A stretch of DNA of 64,000 nt from Peptoniphilus grossensis ph5 (GTDB taxonomy: Bacteria; Bacillota; Clostridia; Tissierellales; Peptoniphilaceae). The position numbers were made by a program, and so were the translations under genes. The DNA is taken from assembly GCF_000311825.1 (NCBI RefSeq), contig NZ_HE978567.1:477826-541825 (forward strand). The letters run 5' to 3'. The notes beneath the pieces are model-generated. The model saw nothing but the letters and a program-made list of their open reading frames with translations. It did no database searches and was not told where the DNA came from. How positions within the stretch are numbered: position 1 is the first letter of the stretch; each line of letters starts with the position of its first letter. Of this stretch, positions 43,421-51,300 are shown piece after piece.

Positions 43421-43891
43421 CTACTTTGACAACTTATTTATTATATACTTTATTTCTGAAATCAAGTCGTCATCTGATAAGAGTGTAGGACCTTCTTGGT
43501 TGCCAAGCTTTCCATAGAAAGAATAGTGAAATTTATTGGTATCTCTATCTCTTTCTGAGTCGTACATATATATTGTATCTTCCTCATCTTTATTGTGTAG
43601 ATTAATTAATAAAGAATTGTGGTCTGGGATTGAAGCATAGGAATATCCCTGGTCCACTACCTTACAGTTTCCCAAGAGACTTATTATCTCCCCTAACTTT
43701 TCTTCATTATCCTTAGAAGAAAATATTTCTCTCGTGGTCATTTTTTCTTCGTCAGCAACTACTTCCACAGATAAAGTCTCAAACTTATAAACTTCTCCAG
43801 TGGAAAATTTTATCTCATGACTTTGATCCTTCTTGCAAGCTGTGAGAAAAATTAAGACTACTAACAAATAAAATAATTTTTTAAATTTCAT
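43421..43891 (-). CDS. Tandem lipoprotein, copy D
   Basis: 156 residues, lipobox FLTAC. N-terminal half like copies C and E (FETLSVEVV). Type 2 C-terminal half (LLGNCKVVDQGYSYAS, SFYGKLGNQEGPTLL): it keeps C76 but has Thr in place of C136. Ends IINKLSK, followed by TAGGTGTGAT before the next ATG, where the stop codon is part of the ribosome-binding site. Confidence 0.85.
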   Translation of the reverse strand: MKFKKLFYLLVVLIFLTACKKDQSHEIKFSTGEVYKFETLSVEVVADEEKMTTREIFSSKDNEEKLGEIISLLGNCKVVDQGYSYASIPDHNSLLINLHNKDEEDTIYMYDSERDRDTNKFHYSFYGKLGNQEGPTLLSDDDLISEIKYIINKLSK

Positions 43892-43898
43892 ATCACAC

Positions 43899-44369
43899 CT
43901 ACTTTGACAACTTATTTATTATATACTTTATTTCTGAAATTAAATCATCATCAGATAAAAGACAAGCCCCATCGTATTTTCCAAGACTGCCATATAAAGA
44001 ATAGTGAAATTTTTTTGTGTTTCTATCTCTTTTTGAGTCATACATATAAATTGTATCTTCCTTGTTTTTATCTCTCAGTTTAATTATTAAACTATCATAA
44101 TCTGGGATAGATTTATATCCATAACCTGGGTCTGTAGCCTGGCACTTTTCCAAAAGACTAATTATTTCTTTTAACTTTTCTTCATTATCCTCAGAAGAAA
44201 AAATTTCTCTAGTTTTCATATTTTCTTCGTCAGAAACTACTTCCACAGATAAAGTCTCAAATTTATAGACTTCTCCAGTGGAAAATTTTATCTCATGACT
44301 TTCCTCCTTCTTGCAAGCTGTGAGAAAAATTAAGACCAAAAACAAATAAAATATTTTTTTAAATTTCAT
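43899..44369 (-). CDS. Tandem lipoprotein, copy C
   Basis: 156 residues, lipobox FLTAC. N-terminal half FETLSVEVVSDEENMKTR as in copy E; type 1 C-terminal half with C76 (LLEKCQATD) and C136 (YDGACLLSD). Spacing to neighbouring copies is exactly 478 bp. Confidence 0.85.
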   Translation of the reverse strand: MKFKKIFYLFLVLIFLTACKKEESHEIKFSTGEVYKFETLSVEVVSDEENMKTREIFSSEDNEEKLKEIISLLEKCQATDPGYGYKSIPDYDSLIIKLRDKNKEDTIYMYDSKRDRNTKKFHYSLYGSLGKYDGACLLSDDDLISEIKYIINKLSK

Positions 44370-44376
44370 AATAAAC

Positions 44377-44847
44377 CTACTTTGACAACTTATTTATTAT
44401 ATACTTTATTTCTGAAATCAAGTCGTCATCTGATAAGAGTGTAGGACCTTCCTGGTTGCCAAGATTTCCATAGAAAGAATAGTGAAATTTATTGGTATCT
44501 CTATCTCTTTCTGAGTCGTACATATATATTGTATCTTCCTCATCTTTATTGTGTAGATTAATTAATAAAGAATTGTAATCTGGGATTGAAGCATAGGAAT
44601 ATCCCTGGTCCACTACCTTACAGTTTCCCAAGAGACTTATTATCTCCCCTAACTTTTCTTCGTTATCCTCAGAAGAAAAAATCTCTCTTGTAGTCATATC
44701 TTCTTCATCAGCTATTACTTCCACAGATAAATCTTGAAATTTATAAACTTCTCCAGTGGAAAATTTTATCTCATGACTTTGATCCTTCTTGCAAGCTGTG
44801 AGAAAAATTAAAACCACCAACAAATAAAATATTTTTTTAATTTTCAT
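44377..44847 (-). CDS. Tandem lipoprotein, copy B
   Basis: 156 residues, lipobox FLTAC. N-terminal half FQDLSVEVIADEEDMTTR, shared only with copy A; type 2 C-terminal half almost identical to copy D (NCKVVDQGYSYAS). A mosaic of two lineages, pointing to duplication as an A-B pair and later exchange between copies. Confidence 0.85.
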   Translation of the reverse strand: MKIKKIFYLLVVLIFLTACKKDQSHEIKFSTGEVYKFQDLSVEVIADEEDMTTREIFSSEDNEEKLGEIISLLGNCKVVDQGYSYASIPDYNSLLINLHNKDEEDTIYMYDSERDRDTNKFHYSFYGNLGNQEGPTLLSDDDLISEIKYIINKLSK

Positions 44848-44854
44848 ATCAAAC

Positions 44855-45325
44855 CTACTTTGACAACTTATTTATTATATATTTTATCTCTGAAATTAAA
44901 TCATCATCAGACAAAAGACAAGCTCCATCGTATTTCCCAAGTCTGCCATATAAGGAATAGTGAAATTTTTTTGTGTTTCTATCTCTTTTTGAGTCGTACA
45001 TAAAAATTGTATCTTCCTTATTTTTATCCCTTAGTTTAATAATTAAACTTTGATAATCTGGGATAGAAGCATAGCCATGGCCTGGATCGGTAGCCTGGCA
45101 CTTTTCCAAAAGACTAATTATTTCTTTTAACTTTTCTTCATTGTCTTCAGAAGAAAAAATCTCTCTTGTAGTCATATCTTCTTCATCAGCTATTACTTCC
45201 ACAGATAAATCTTGAAATTTATAAACTTCTCCAGTGGAAAATTTTATCTCATGACTTTCATCCTTCTTGCAAGCTGCGAGAAAAATTAAGACTACAAATA
45301 AATAAAATATTTTTTTAATTTTCAT
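44855..45325 (-). CDS. Tandem lipoprotein, copy A (first after csoR)
   Basis: 156 residues, lipobox FLAAC. N-terminal half as copy B (FQDLSVEVIADEED), C-terminal half type 1 (LLEKCQATD, YDGACLL) with C76 and C136. It starts 7 nt after the csoR stop (TAG GTGTGAT ATG), so its translation is coupled to csoR and it belongs to the copper operon. Confidence 0.87.
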   Translation of the reverse strand: MKIKKIFYLFVVLIFLAACKKDESHEIKFSTGEVYKFQDLSVEVIADEEDMTTREIFSSEDNEEKLKEIISLLEKCQATDPGHGYASIPDYQSLIIKLRDKNKEDTIFMYDSKRDRNTKKFHYSLYGRLGKYDGACLLSDDDLISEIKYIINKLSK

Positions 45326-45332
45326 ATCACAC

Positions 45333-45602
45333 CTACTTTGACAATTTATTTATAATGGTGTTGATTTCTTCGATTTTTTCGTCAATTTCTTCCTGACTCT
45401 TGGAGTAAGAATCTTTCACGCAGCCCCTTAGGTGGGCTGTCAGGACATCCTTATTTATATTTTTTAAGATGGAAATTGACGCCATAAGCTGGTTGGATAT
45501 GTCCAGGCAGTACCTGTCCTCTTCCACCATTTTTATAAGGCCGTCAATTTGTCCCCTGACAGTTTTTAATTTCCTAAGTTGGACTTCCTTGTCTGCTCTC
45601 AT
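45333..45602 (-). CDS. csoR: CsoR-family copper-sensing repressor
   Basis: 89 residues of the all-helical DUF156/CsoR fold (LRKLKTVRGQIDGLIKMVEEDRYCLDISNQLMA, then LTAHLRGCVKDS). The Cu(I) ligands Cys-His-Cys are present in YC, AHLRGC. It overlaps the copA stop by 4 bp (ATGA). An ACCCCCTAGGGGGT palindrome at the copA start is its likely operator. Its last residues INKLSK and following 7 bp are shared with the ends of the lipoprotein copies. Confidence 0.93.
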   Translation of the reverse strand: MRADKEVQLRKLKTVRGQIDGLIKMVEEDRYCLDISNQLMASISILKNINKDVLTAHLRGCVKDSYSKSQEEIDEKIEEINTIINKLSK

Positions 45603-45808
45603 TTTTCTATTTTTGCAGAGTAGCCTGCGCCTTCCACTGCCTTTACAAGGGCATCATCTGAAACCTCTTTGTCCATTTTTACTTCTGCTCTTTTTTCTTC
45701 AAGCTTTACATCAGCTTCCCTTACGCCTTCTAGCTTTTCAAGTGCTTCTTTTACATGAGCTACACAGTGCATACAAGACATTCCTTCAACTTTTAAAATT
45801 TTTTCCAT
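45599..45808 (-). CDS. Internal, in-frame CopZ-like copper chaperone within copA
   Basis: Codon 859 of copA is an ATG (45808) with GGAGAA at 45815-45820, 6 nt upstream. Translation from it gives 69 residues, the normal CopZ length: MEKILKVEGMSCMHCVAH.., ending AGYSAKIEK. The CxxC Cu(I) site is intact. The sequence looks like a former copZ gene whose upstream stop codon was lost, leaving both a CopA fusion and possibly a free chaperone from the same mRNA. Internal initiation is a prediction. Confidence 0.5.
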   Translation of the reverse strand: MEKILKVEGMSCMHCVAHVKEALEKLEGVREADVKLEEKRAEVKMDKEVSDDALVKAVEGAGYSAKIEK

Positions 45809-48382
45809 ATTATTTTCTCCTTTATTTTTAATAATTTTATAACCTGCTTCTTCCACTGCTTTTTTTATTTCTTCTGCAGTGATTCCACTATCAACAAATT
45901 TTACTGTGCCCTCTTGGTGGTTGGCAAGGACATTTTTTGCTTTACCAGTTTTCTCCAAGGCTTCACTTACTCTTTTTTCGCAGTGCTCACACATCATGCC
46001 CTCTACTTTTATTGTAGTAAGATTTTTTTCTTCCATTTTTACATTTTCTTCGTGAAGATTTTTTATGATTTCAGAATTTTTTTCTTCATTAAGAATTTTT
46101 TCCTTTTCAGGAGTTTTTTCTTCCAAAGAATTTATACCCCTTGGCTTAAATCTTCTAAGCCTAAGTGCATTATTTACAACAAAAACTGAAGACATGCTCA
46201 TGGCAAAGGCGCCAAACATTGGCGATAATTTTATGCCAAAGCCTGGGTATAAAAGACCTGCCGCAAGGGGAATTCCAATTGTATTGTAGAAAAATGCCCA
46301 GAATAAATTTTCCTTTATGTTTTTTATTGTGGCGCTGGAAAGTTCAAGGGCAGAGACAACATCTAAGAGGTCTGACCTCATTAAGACCACATCGGAAGAC
46401 TCTATTGCCACATCTGTTCCGTGCCCTATTGCCATGCCAATGTCAGCCTTGGCAAGAGAGGGTGCGTCATTTATTCCATCACCAATCATGAGGACCTTGT
46501 CGCCAGATTTTTGCAAGTCATCAATTTTTTTGTTTTTTTCATCTGGAAGTAGACCTGCAAAAGTTTCGTCAACGCCAATTTCTCGGCCTATGGCTAAAGC
46601 TGTCTTCTCGTTGTCACCAGTAAGCATTATTATTTTTTTGCCCATGGCTTTTAAAAGGGCAATGGCATCTTTGGAGCTTTCCTTTGGAAGGTCCTTTACA
46701 GAAATTATTCCTATGACCCCACTTTCATTTGCAAAGTACATGGAAGTTTTGCCCTCTCCTGCAAGTTTTTCTGCCTTCCTTTCATAGTCCTTGAGGTCAA
46801 TATTTTCTTCTTCCATAAATTCTCTGTTGCCGGCAAAATATTTTTTGCCATCTAAGTCTGCACTTAGACCTCTTCCGCTAACTGAATCAAAATTATTTAC
46901 TTCAGAAATTTTTATATTTTTTTCATCAGCATAATTTAAAATTGCAGTTGCCAGTGGGTGCTGTGAATTTTTTTCAATTGATGCAGCAATTTTTAAAAAT
47001 TCATCTTGGTCTAAGTCTGTAAGAATGTCTGTTAGCTTAGGCTTTCCCTCAGTAATTGTGCCCGTCTTATCCATAACAATGGCATCAATCTTGTGAAGAT
47101 TTTCCAAAACTTCTGCATTTTTAAAGAGGAGTCCAAAGTCTGCACTCTTTCCCGTTGCCACCATAATGGAAACTGGCGTTGCCAGTCCAAGGGCACAAGG
47201 ACAAGAGATGACGAGGACTGAAATTGCAAAGTTAAGGGCACTTTCAAATCCATAGCCAAGGCTTGTCCAAATAATAAAGGTAAGGGCAGAAATAATTAAA
47301 ACTGCTGGCACAAAAACGCCTGCGATTTTATCTGCCAATTTTGCAATGGGAGCCTTAGATTCATTTGCCTGGTCAACTAATTTTATGATCTGAGAAATTG
47401 TTGTGTCTTCGCCAACTTTTTCTGCTATGAATTTAAAGGAGCCCGTTGTGTTAATAGAGGCAGAGATGACTCTATCGCCTACTGACTTTGAAACTAGAAT
47501 AGATTCGCCAGTCACTGCAGATTCATCAAGGGAAGATGTGCCCTCGATAATTTTTCCGTCAACTGCAACAGCTTCTCCTGGCCTTACCATTATGACATCG
47601 CCGACTCTCACATCTTCAATATTTTTTTGAACTTCTTCATTATTTTCTATAACTGTTGCCCTTTTTGGCGCAAGATCCATTAACTTTGTTAGGGAAGACC
47701 TAGTCTTATTTTTAGATTTTTCTTCAAGATATTTTCCAAGAGTTATTAGGGTCAAAATCATGGCAGAAGATTCAAAGTACAAATTATTTCTGTATACATC
47801 AACTAAGTCCAGGTCACCATGACCAAAGCCATAAGCCATCATATAAATGGCAAAGATACCATAAATTAGAGATGCGGCAGAGCCTATGGCAACTAGAGAG
47901 TCCATGTTAGGCGCCCTATTTTTTAGGCCCTTAAAACCAGAGATGTAAAAGTCTCTATTGATATAGACTACTGGAAGAGCCAAGAGAAATTGTGTGAAGG
48001 CAAAAATTATTGCCCCTTCTCTGCCATGAAAAATCCTTGGACTTGGAAGGTGGACCATATGACCCATGGCAACATACATGAGAATAAGCATAAAAACTAG
48101 AGAAGACACAAGTCTATTTTTTAAATGCCCTTCTCTGTCCTCTTCTTTTTTATTTTCCCCTGTAACTTTTTCGCCAGAGATCTTGGCACCGTAGCCAATT
48201 TTTTCCACTGCACTAATTATTTTATTGTCGTTAACTTTATTTTCATCGTAAGATACTTTCATTGAGTTGGTCATGAGATTTACATTTGCATCACTTACGC
48301 CATCAAGCTTTTTTACAGCCTTTGTGACATTGGCGACGCAAGATGCACATGTCATGCCACTTACATCAAATTTTTTCTCCAT
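45599..48382 (-). CDS. copA: Copper-exporting P1B-type ATPase with C-terminal chaperone domains
   Basis: 927 residues exporting Cu(I). N-terminal HMA domain (GMTCASC, C12/C15); eight membrane segments; TGES actuator loop; CPC metal site in SCPCALGLATP; phosphorylation motif DKTGTITEG; HP motif in NSQHPLA; GDGINDAPSLAKADIG hinge. After the last membrane helix comes a linker and two more HMA domains: one with MMCEHC (~775-850) and one with MSCMHC (859-927). Two HMA domains at the C-terminus are unusual for bacterial CopA, where they are normally N-terminal. The last has its own ribosome-binding site. ATG 48382 is chosen because GGGAGGTAAT precedes it. Confidence 0.95.
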   Translation of the reverse strand: MEKKFDVSGMTCASCVANVTKAVKKLDGVSDANVNLMTNSMKVSYDENKVNDNKIISAVEKIGYGAKISGEKVTGENKKEEDREGHLKNRLVSSLVFMLILMYVAMGHMVHLPSPRIFHGREGAIIFAFTQFLLALPVVYINRDFYISGFKGLKNRAPNMDSLVAIGSAASLIYGIFAIYMMAYGFGHGDLDLVDVYRNNLYFESSAMILTLITLGKYLEEKSKNKTRSSLTKLMDLAPKRATVIENNEEVQKNIEDVRVGDVIMVRPGEAVAVDGKIIEGTSSLDESAVTGESILVSKSVGDRVISASINTTGSFKFIAEKVGEDTTISQIIKLVDQANESKAPIAKLADKIAGVFVPAVLIISALTFIIWTSLGYGFESALNFAISVLVISCPCALGLATPVSIMVATGKSADFGLLFKNAEVLENLHKIDAIVMDKTGTITEGKPKLTDILTDLDQDEFLKIAASIEKNSQHPLATAILNYADEKNIKISEVNNFDSVSGRGLSADLDGKKYFAGNREFMEEENIDLKDYERKAEKLAGEGKTSMYFANESGVIGIISVKDLPKESSKDAIALLKAMGKKIIMLTGDNEKTALAIGREIGVDETFAGLLPDEKNKKIDDLQKSGDKVLMIGDGINDAPSLAKADIGMAIGHGTDVAIESSDVVLMRSDLLDVVSALELSSATIKNIKENLFWAFFYNTIGIPLAAGLLYPGFGIKLSPMFGAFAMSMSSVFVVNNALRLRRFKPRGINSLEEKTPEKEKILNEEKNSEIIKNLHEENVKMEEKNLTTIKVEGMMCEHCEKRVSEALEKTGKAKNVLANHQEGTVKFVDSGITAEEIKKAVEEAGYKIIKNKGENNMEKILKVEGMSCMHCVAHVKEALEKLEGVREADVKLEEKRAEVKMDKEVSDDALVKAVEGAGYSAKIEK

Positions 48383-48394
48383 ATTACCTCCCAT

Positions 48395-48408
48395 ACCCCC
48401 TAGGGGGT
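48395..48408. promoter_or_regulatory. CsoR operator
   Basis: Perfect 14-bp palindrome ACCCCCTAGGGGGT, GC-rich in AT-rich surroundings, 13 nt upstream of the copA start. The -10 TATAAT is at 48418-48423, so the palindrome covers about +3 to +16 of the transcript, where CsoR would block transcription until it binds Cu(I). Confidence 0.8.
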
Positions 48409-48467
48409 GTTCCTATTATTATAGTAACACTGGAAATATTTTTTTGCAAGTATATGATAATAGTTCT

Positions 48468-48504
48468 TAAAAAAGAGCTGGAAGTTATTAAAACTTCTCA
48501 GCCC
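48468..48504 (-). terminator. Terminator of the Fic gene
   Basis: GGGCTG.GAAGTT pairs with AACTTC.AGCTC, followed by U6 on the minus strand. Confidence 0.75.
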
Positions 48505-48511
48505 TTCATTT

Positions 48512-49408
48512 TTATTTACTTTCCAAAAGTCTAATATATTCATCAAGTCTTTTGTCTACATAGGAGGCGAAGAGATCTTCCATTGCAGCTAAATTATTTT
48601 TTCTATGATATTCTTCAAAGGCTTCGTAATACTTCATCCTATCCTTAAATTTAATATCAATTGGTGGATATCCATGCTTCATTAGTTCCAAATTTACTAA
48701 TAATCTTCCCGTTCTTCCGTTTCCATCAATAAATGGATGTATTGATTCAAATTCAATATGAAATTTAGCTAATTTTTTTATAAGATTTTCCTCAGATGAT
48801 TTGTAATCTATCAATAGAGATTCCATCATGGGTTGAATTAAATAAGGTTGAACTGGTTGGTGACTTGCTCCCATAATTCTAACAGGAACTCTTCTATAAA
48901 GGCCTCTATCATCTTTTTTATCTCCCAATACTAGATAATGTATTTGCTTTATTATGCTTTCAGATAAGTCTCTCTTTTCTTTTACCAAATCAACTACAAA
49001 ATAAAAAGCTTCCTTGTGAGAGACTGCTTCTATGTGATCTTTTAAAGGTTTTTGTCCTATAGTGAGACCTCTGAGCACCATATCCGTTTCTCTCAATGTA
49101 AGAGTGTTGCCTTCAATGGCATTAGAATTGTAAGTGTACTCAACCATAAAGTCTTCTGTTAACCTTTCAACTTCTCCCTCTGTTAAAGGTCTTAAAGAAT
49201 TTAGCTTTTTTAATTTTTCATCTATTGTTTTTAATAATTTTTCTAAATTTTTCTTCCTGTCGTCGGAAGGTTTTACTGCATCCTCAGGAATTTTCCATAT
49301 ATTTCCTTCCTTGTAGGCTCCATCTATTCTTCCCTCTGAGCACAAAAACCTTACTCTTCTTTCAGATATATTCCAAAGCTTAGCTATTTCTTTTACTCCA
49401 ATATACAT
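48512..49408 (-). CDS. Fic-domain protein with N-terminal DNA-binding domain
   Basis: 298 residues from ATG 49408 (AGGAG upstream); the frame extends upstream without a ribosome-binding site. Residues 1-~50 are a MerR/excisionase-like helix-turn-helix (YIGVKEIAKLWNISERRVRFLC, GNIWKIPEDAV). SNAIEGN (~110) fits the inhibitory helix motif (S/T)xxxE(G/N). The catalytic motif HPFIDGNGRTGR (~222-233) is intact. Fic proteins AMPylate targets; this autoinhibited, DNA-binding type may regulate itself. Two 14-bp repeats lie just upstream. Confidence 0.93.
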   Translation of the reverse strand: MYIGVKEIAKLWNISERRVRFLCSEGRIDGAYKEGNIWKIPEDAVKPSDDRKKNLEKLLKTIDEKLKKLNSLRPLTEGEVERLTEDFMVEYTYNSNAIEGNTLTLRETDMVLRGLTIGQKPLKDHIEAVSHKEAFYFVVDLVKEKRDLSESIIKQIHYLVLGDKKDDRGLYRRVPVRIMGASHQPVQPYLIQPMMESLLIDYKSSEENLIKKLAKFHIEFESIHPFIDGNGRTGRLLVNLELMKHGYPPIDIKFKDRMKYYEAFEEYHRKNNLAAMEDLFASYVDKRLDEYIRLLESK

Positions 49409-49467
49409 TTTTATCTTCTCCTCACTTAAAGAAATTATAAAACTTTGTCGGAACAATAGCAAGGGCA

Positions 49468-49503
49468 TCGGAATGATATAAAACCATCCTCGGAATGATA
49501 TAA
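49468..49503. promoter_or_regulatory. Two 14-bp direct repeats upstream of the Fic gene
   Basis: TCGGAATGATATAA occurs at 49468-49481 and 49490-49503, 22 bp apart (two helical turns, same face). A weaker TCGGAACAATA lies at 49448. Likely operator, possibly for the Fic protein itself through its helix-turn-helix. Confidence 0.6.
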
Positions 49504-49517
49504 GATCATTTAAAGGC

Positions 49518-49548
49518 AAAAAAATGGTCTAGCCAAAAGCTAAACCAA
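49518..49548 (-). terminator. Terminator of the threonine aldolase/hemerythrin operon
   Basis: TTGGTTTAGC/GCTAGACCA-type stem with one mismatch, then U7 on the minus strand. Confidence 0.7.
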
Positions 49549-49570
49549 TAAAATTTATTAAATTATAAAA

Positions 49571-50206
49571 TTACATCTTAAATAAAATTTCGTTTTCGAT
49601 GTAAATATGTCTTCTCATGTCCTCGTCAAGTTCGCCCATGAGTTTGTTGAGCTCTTGTACTTCTGGTTCTTCTGCCTTCATTTTGTAGTCGCGAGTTAAA
49701 TATTTTATTCTGTCAAAAAGTCCAATAGTCTTTTCGTGCTCTGCAACTAGATTTTCGAAGTCCACATCTTTTCCTGCCAAGGCATCCTTAAATTCAAACT
49801 CTTCTTCGCTGGAGAAGTGGGAAACAAGCTCTGCCTTAATTAATAAAAGAACTTCGTAAATTACAAAGAGTTGTTCTCCCCTCTCTCTGTAATATTTTTT
49901 TATTGCTCCCCTAAAAATTTCATCGATTTTTTCCGTTGTTGCCAGTTCATAAGGGTGAATTTCATCAACGATATAGTTAATGAGCTCTTCCTTATTCATC
50001 TTTCTAACCCTATCCATGTCCTTAAAGTCAGTCTGGCCCTCAACTCTTTTTATAAAGGCATCGCAGTTTTCGCCAAGGGATTTTAAGGCATCTTCCAAGC
50101 TTTCCATGGCTATAAAATCATATTCTGCGCCAAGTTTTTGAAGTTCCTGTAAAACTTTTGGGTTTTCCATTACTGCAGCTTCAACTGTCATATTTCTTTC
50201 TAACAT
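49571..50206 (-). CDS. Hemerythrin-like protein related to RIC/ScdA iron-sulfur repair proteins
   Basis: 211 residues. The first ~60 residues resemble the ScdA N-terminal domain (NMTVEAAVMENPKVLQELQKLGAEY) but lack its Cys pair. The C-terminal helical bundle offers hemerythrin-type iron ligands: VDEIHPYE, ELVSHFSSEEEFEF, LVAEHEKTIG, DMRRHIYIENEILF. A di-iron role in oxygen/NO response or cluster repair is plausible for an anaerobe. Adjacent (8 nt) to the threonine aldolase gene. Confidence 0.8.
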   Translation of the reverse strand: MLERNMTVEAAVMENPKVLQELQKLGAEYDFIAMESLEDALKSLGENCDAFIKRVEGQTDFKDMDRVRKMNKEELINYIVDEIHPYELATTEKIDEIFRGAIKKYYRERGEQLFVIYEVLLLIKAELVSHFSSEEEFEFKDALAGKDVDFENLVAEHEKTIGLFDRIKYLTRDYKMKAEEPEVQELNKLMGELDEDMRRHIYIENEILFKM

Positions 50207-50214
50207 AATTCCTC

Positions 50215-51213
50215 CTAATTTTTAAGAGAATTTAGAAATCCTCTCACATCTTCTTCACTAGTTCTATAATTTGTCACAAGTCTAATTATTGACTCTTTCA
50301 CATTGTCTATTTCAAAAATATTTTCTTCTTTTAATTTTTCAATTTCCTCTGGATTTGACTTAATAAAAATTTGGTTGGACTCGCCAAAAAGTGGCTCTCT
50401 ATTCATTTCCTTTAGTCCATCAACAAGAAGTCTTGACATCTCATAGGCTCTCTTGGCATTTTTATAATATAAGCCATCTTGAAATAAAACCTTAAAAGAT
50501 AAACCAATCAAGAAGGACTTTGCCATCATGGCTCCTCTTTGCTTTAGATAATATCTGATGTCTTTTTTCAAATTTTCATCTAAAATAACTAGGGCTTCTC
50601 CAAAAATTGCCCCGTTTTTTGTGCCGCCGATGGAAAAAATGTGTGAATACTTGGCGTAATCAGATAATTTTGTATTATTTGCAGCCATGGCATGAGCAAT
50701 TCTCGCACCGTCAATGTATAGGTATAGGTCCTTTTCGGTGCAAACTTCATTAATTTCTCTTATTTCATCAAGAGAATAAACTGTACCAACTTCTGTGGTT
50801 TGTGAAATATAGACAACTTTTATCCTTACATCAACTTCGCCAGCTTGGTTTTCCACTAAATCTTTTATGTCCCCTGCCCTTAATTTGCCGTCAGAAGTTT
50901 TTATTGTCACAACCTTGTGTCCCGTTGCTTCAATGGAGCCTGTCTCATGATGGGTTATGTGGCCAGTGGATGCAGACAAAACTGCCTCGTAGGGTCTAAG
51001 GCCAAAGGTTGTCGCCAAAATATTTGTGGCAGTGCCGCCAGATACAAATTCAATGTCGGCGTCCCTTCCTATTTCCTTTAAAATTAAAGCTCTGGCAGAA
51101 TTTGAAATCTCATCAGTACCATAGCCAGAAATTTTTTCGTCAAAAATTCTATTTATCTCCTCATAAATTTCTCTCGAACCAAAATCGTTATAATCATTTC
51201 TAAAATTATTCAT
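50215..51213 (-). CDS. Low-specificity threonine aldolase / beta-eliminating lyase family enzyme
   Basis: 332 residues, fold type I PLP enzyme. FVSGGTATNILATTFGLRPYEAVLSASTGHI, GARIAH with the PLP-contacting Asp (YIDGARIAHA), and SIGGTKNGAIFGEA with the PLP lysine. It cleaves threonine or allo-threonine to glycine and acetaldehyde. ATG 51213 (GAGGTGGCTT upstream) is preferred over the longer frame. First gene of a two-gene operon with the hemerythrin-like protein. Confidence 0.92.
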   Translation of the reverse strand: MNNFRNDYNDFGSREIYEEINRIFDEKISGYGTDEISNSARALILKEIGRDADIEFVSGGTATNILATTFGLRPYEAVLSASTGHITHHETGSIEATGHKVVTIKTSDGKLRAGDIKDLVENQAGEVDVRIKVVYISQTTEVGTVYSLDEIREINEVCTEKDLYLYIDGARIAHAMAANNTKLSDYAKYSHIFSIGGTKNGAIFGEALVILDENLKKDIRYYLKQRGAMMAKSFLIGLSFKVLFQDGLYYKNAKRAYEMSRLLVDGLKEMNREPLFGESNQIFIKSNPEEIEKLKEENIFEIDNVKESIIRLVTNYRTSEEDVRGFLNSLKN

Positions 51214-51300
51214 AAGCCACCTCACTCTCTTCTTACCCAATATTATATATTAAATGTAAAAATTTTACCAAATAGGGTACAATAGGAGGGAGGTGTTTTA

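Larger units (their letters stand above)
42952..45325 (-). repeat. Five-copy tandem gene array, 478-bp period
   Basis: Starts at 43413, 43891, 44369, 44847 and 45325 are each exactly 478 bp apart (471 bp coding plus 7 bp). The C-terminal halves alternate type 1-2-1-2-1. Long near-identical units make copy number prone to change in the cell and to misassembly. Confidence 0.9.

Noticed and set aside
42952-45325. Regular tandem repeats as a possible CRISPR-like array
   Set aside because: The 478-bp units are whole protein-coding lipoprotein genes with lipoboxes; there are no short repeats with unique spacers.
42952-45602. Lipoprotein array as a toxin-immunity cluster
   Set aside because: No secreted polymorphic toxin or nuclease gene is nearby; the operon context is copper export.
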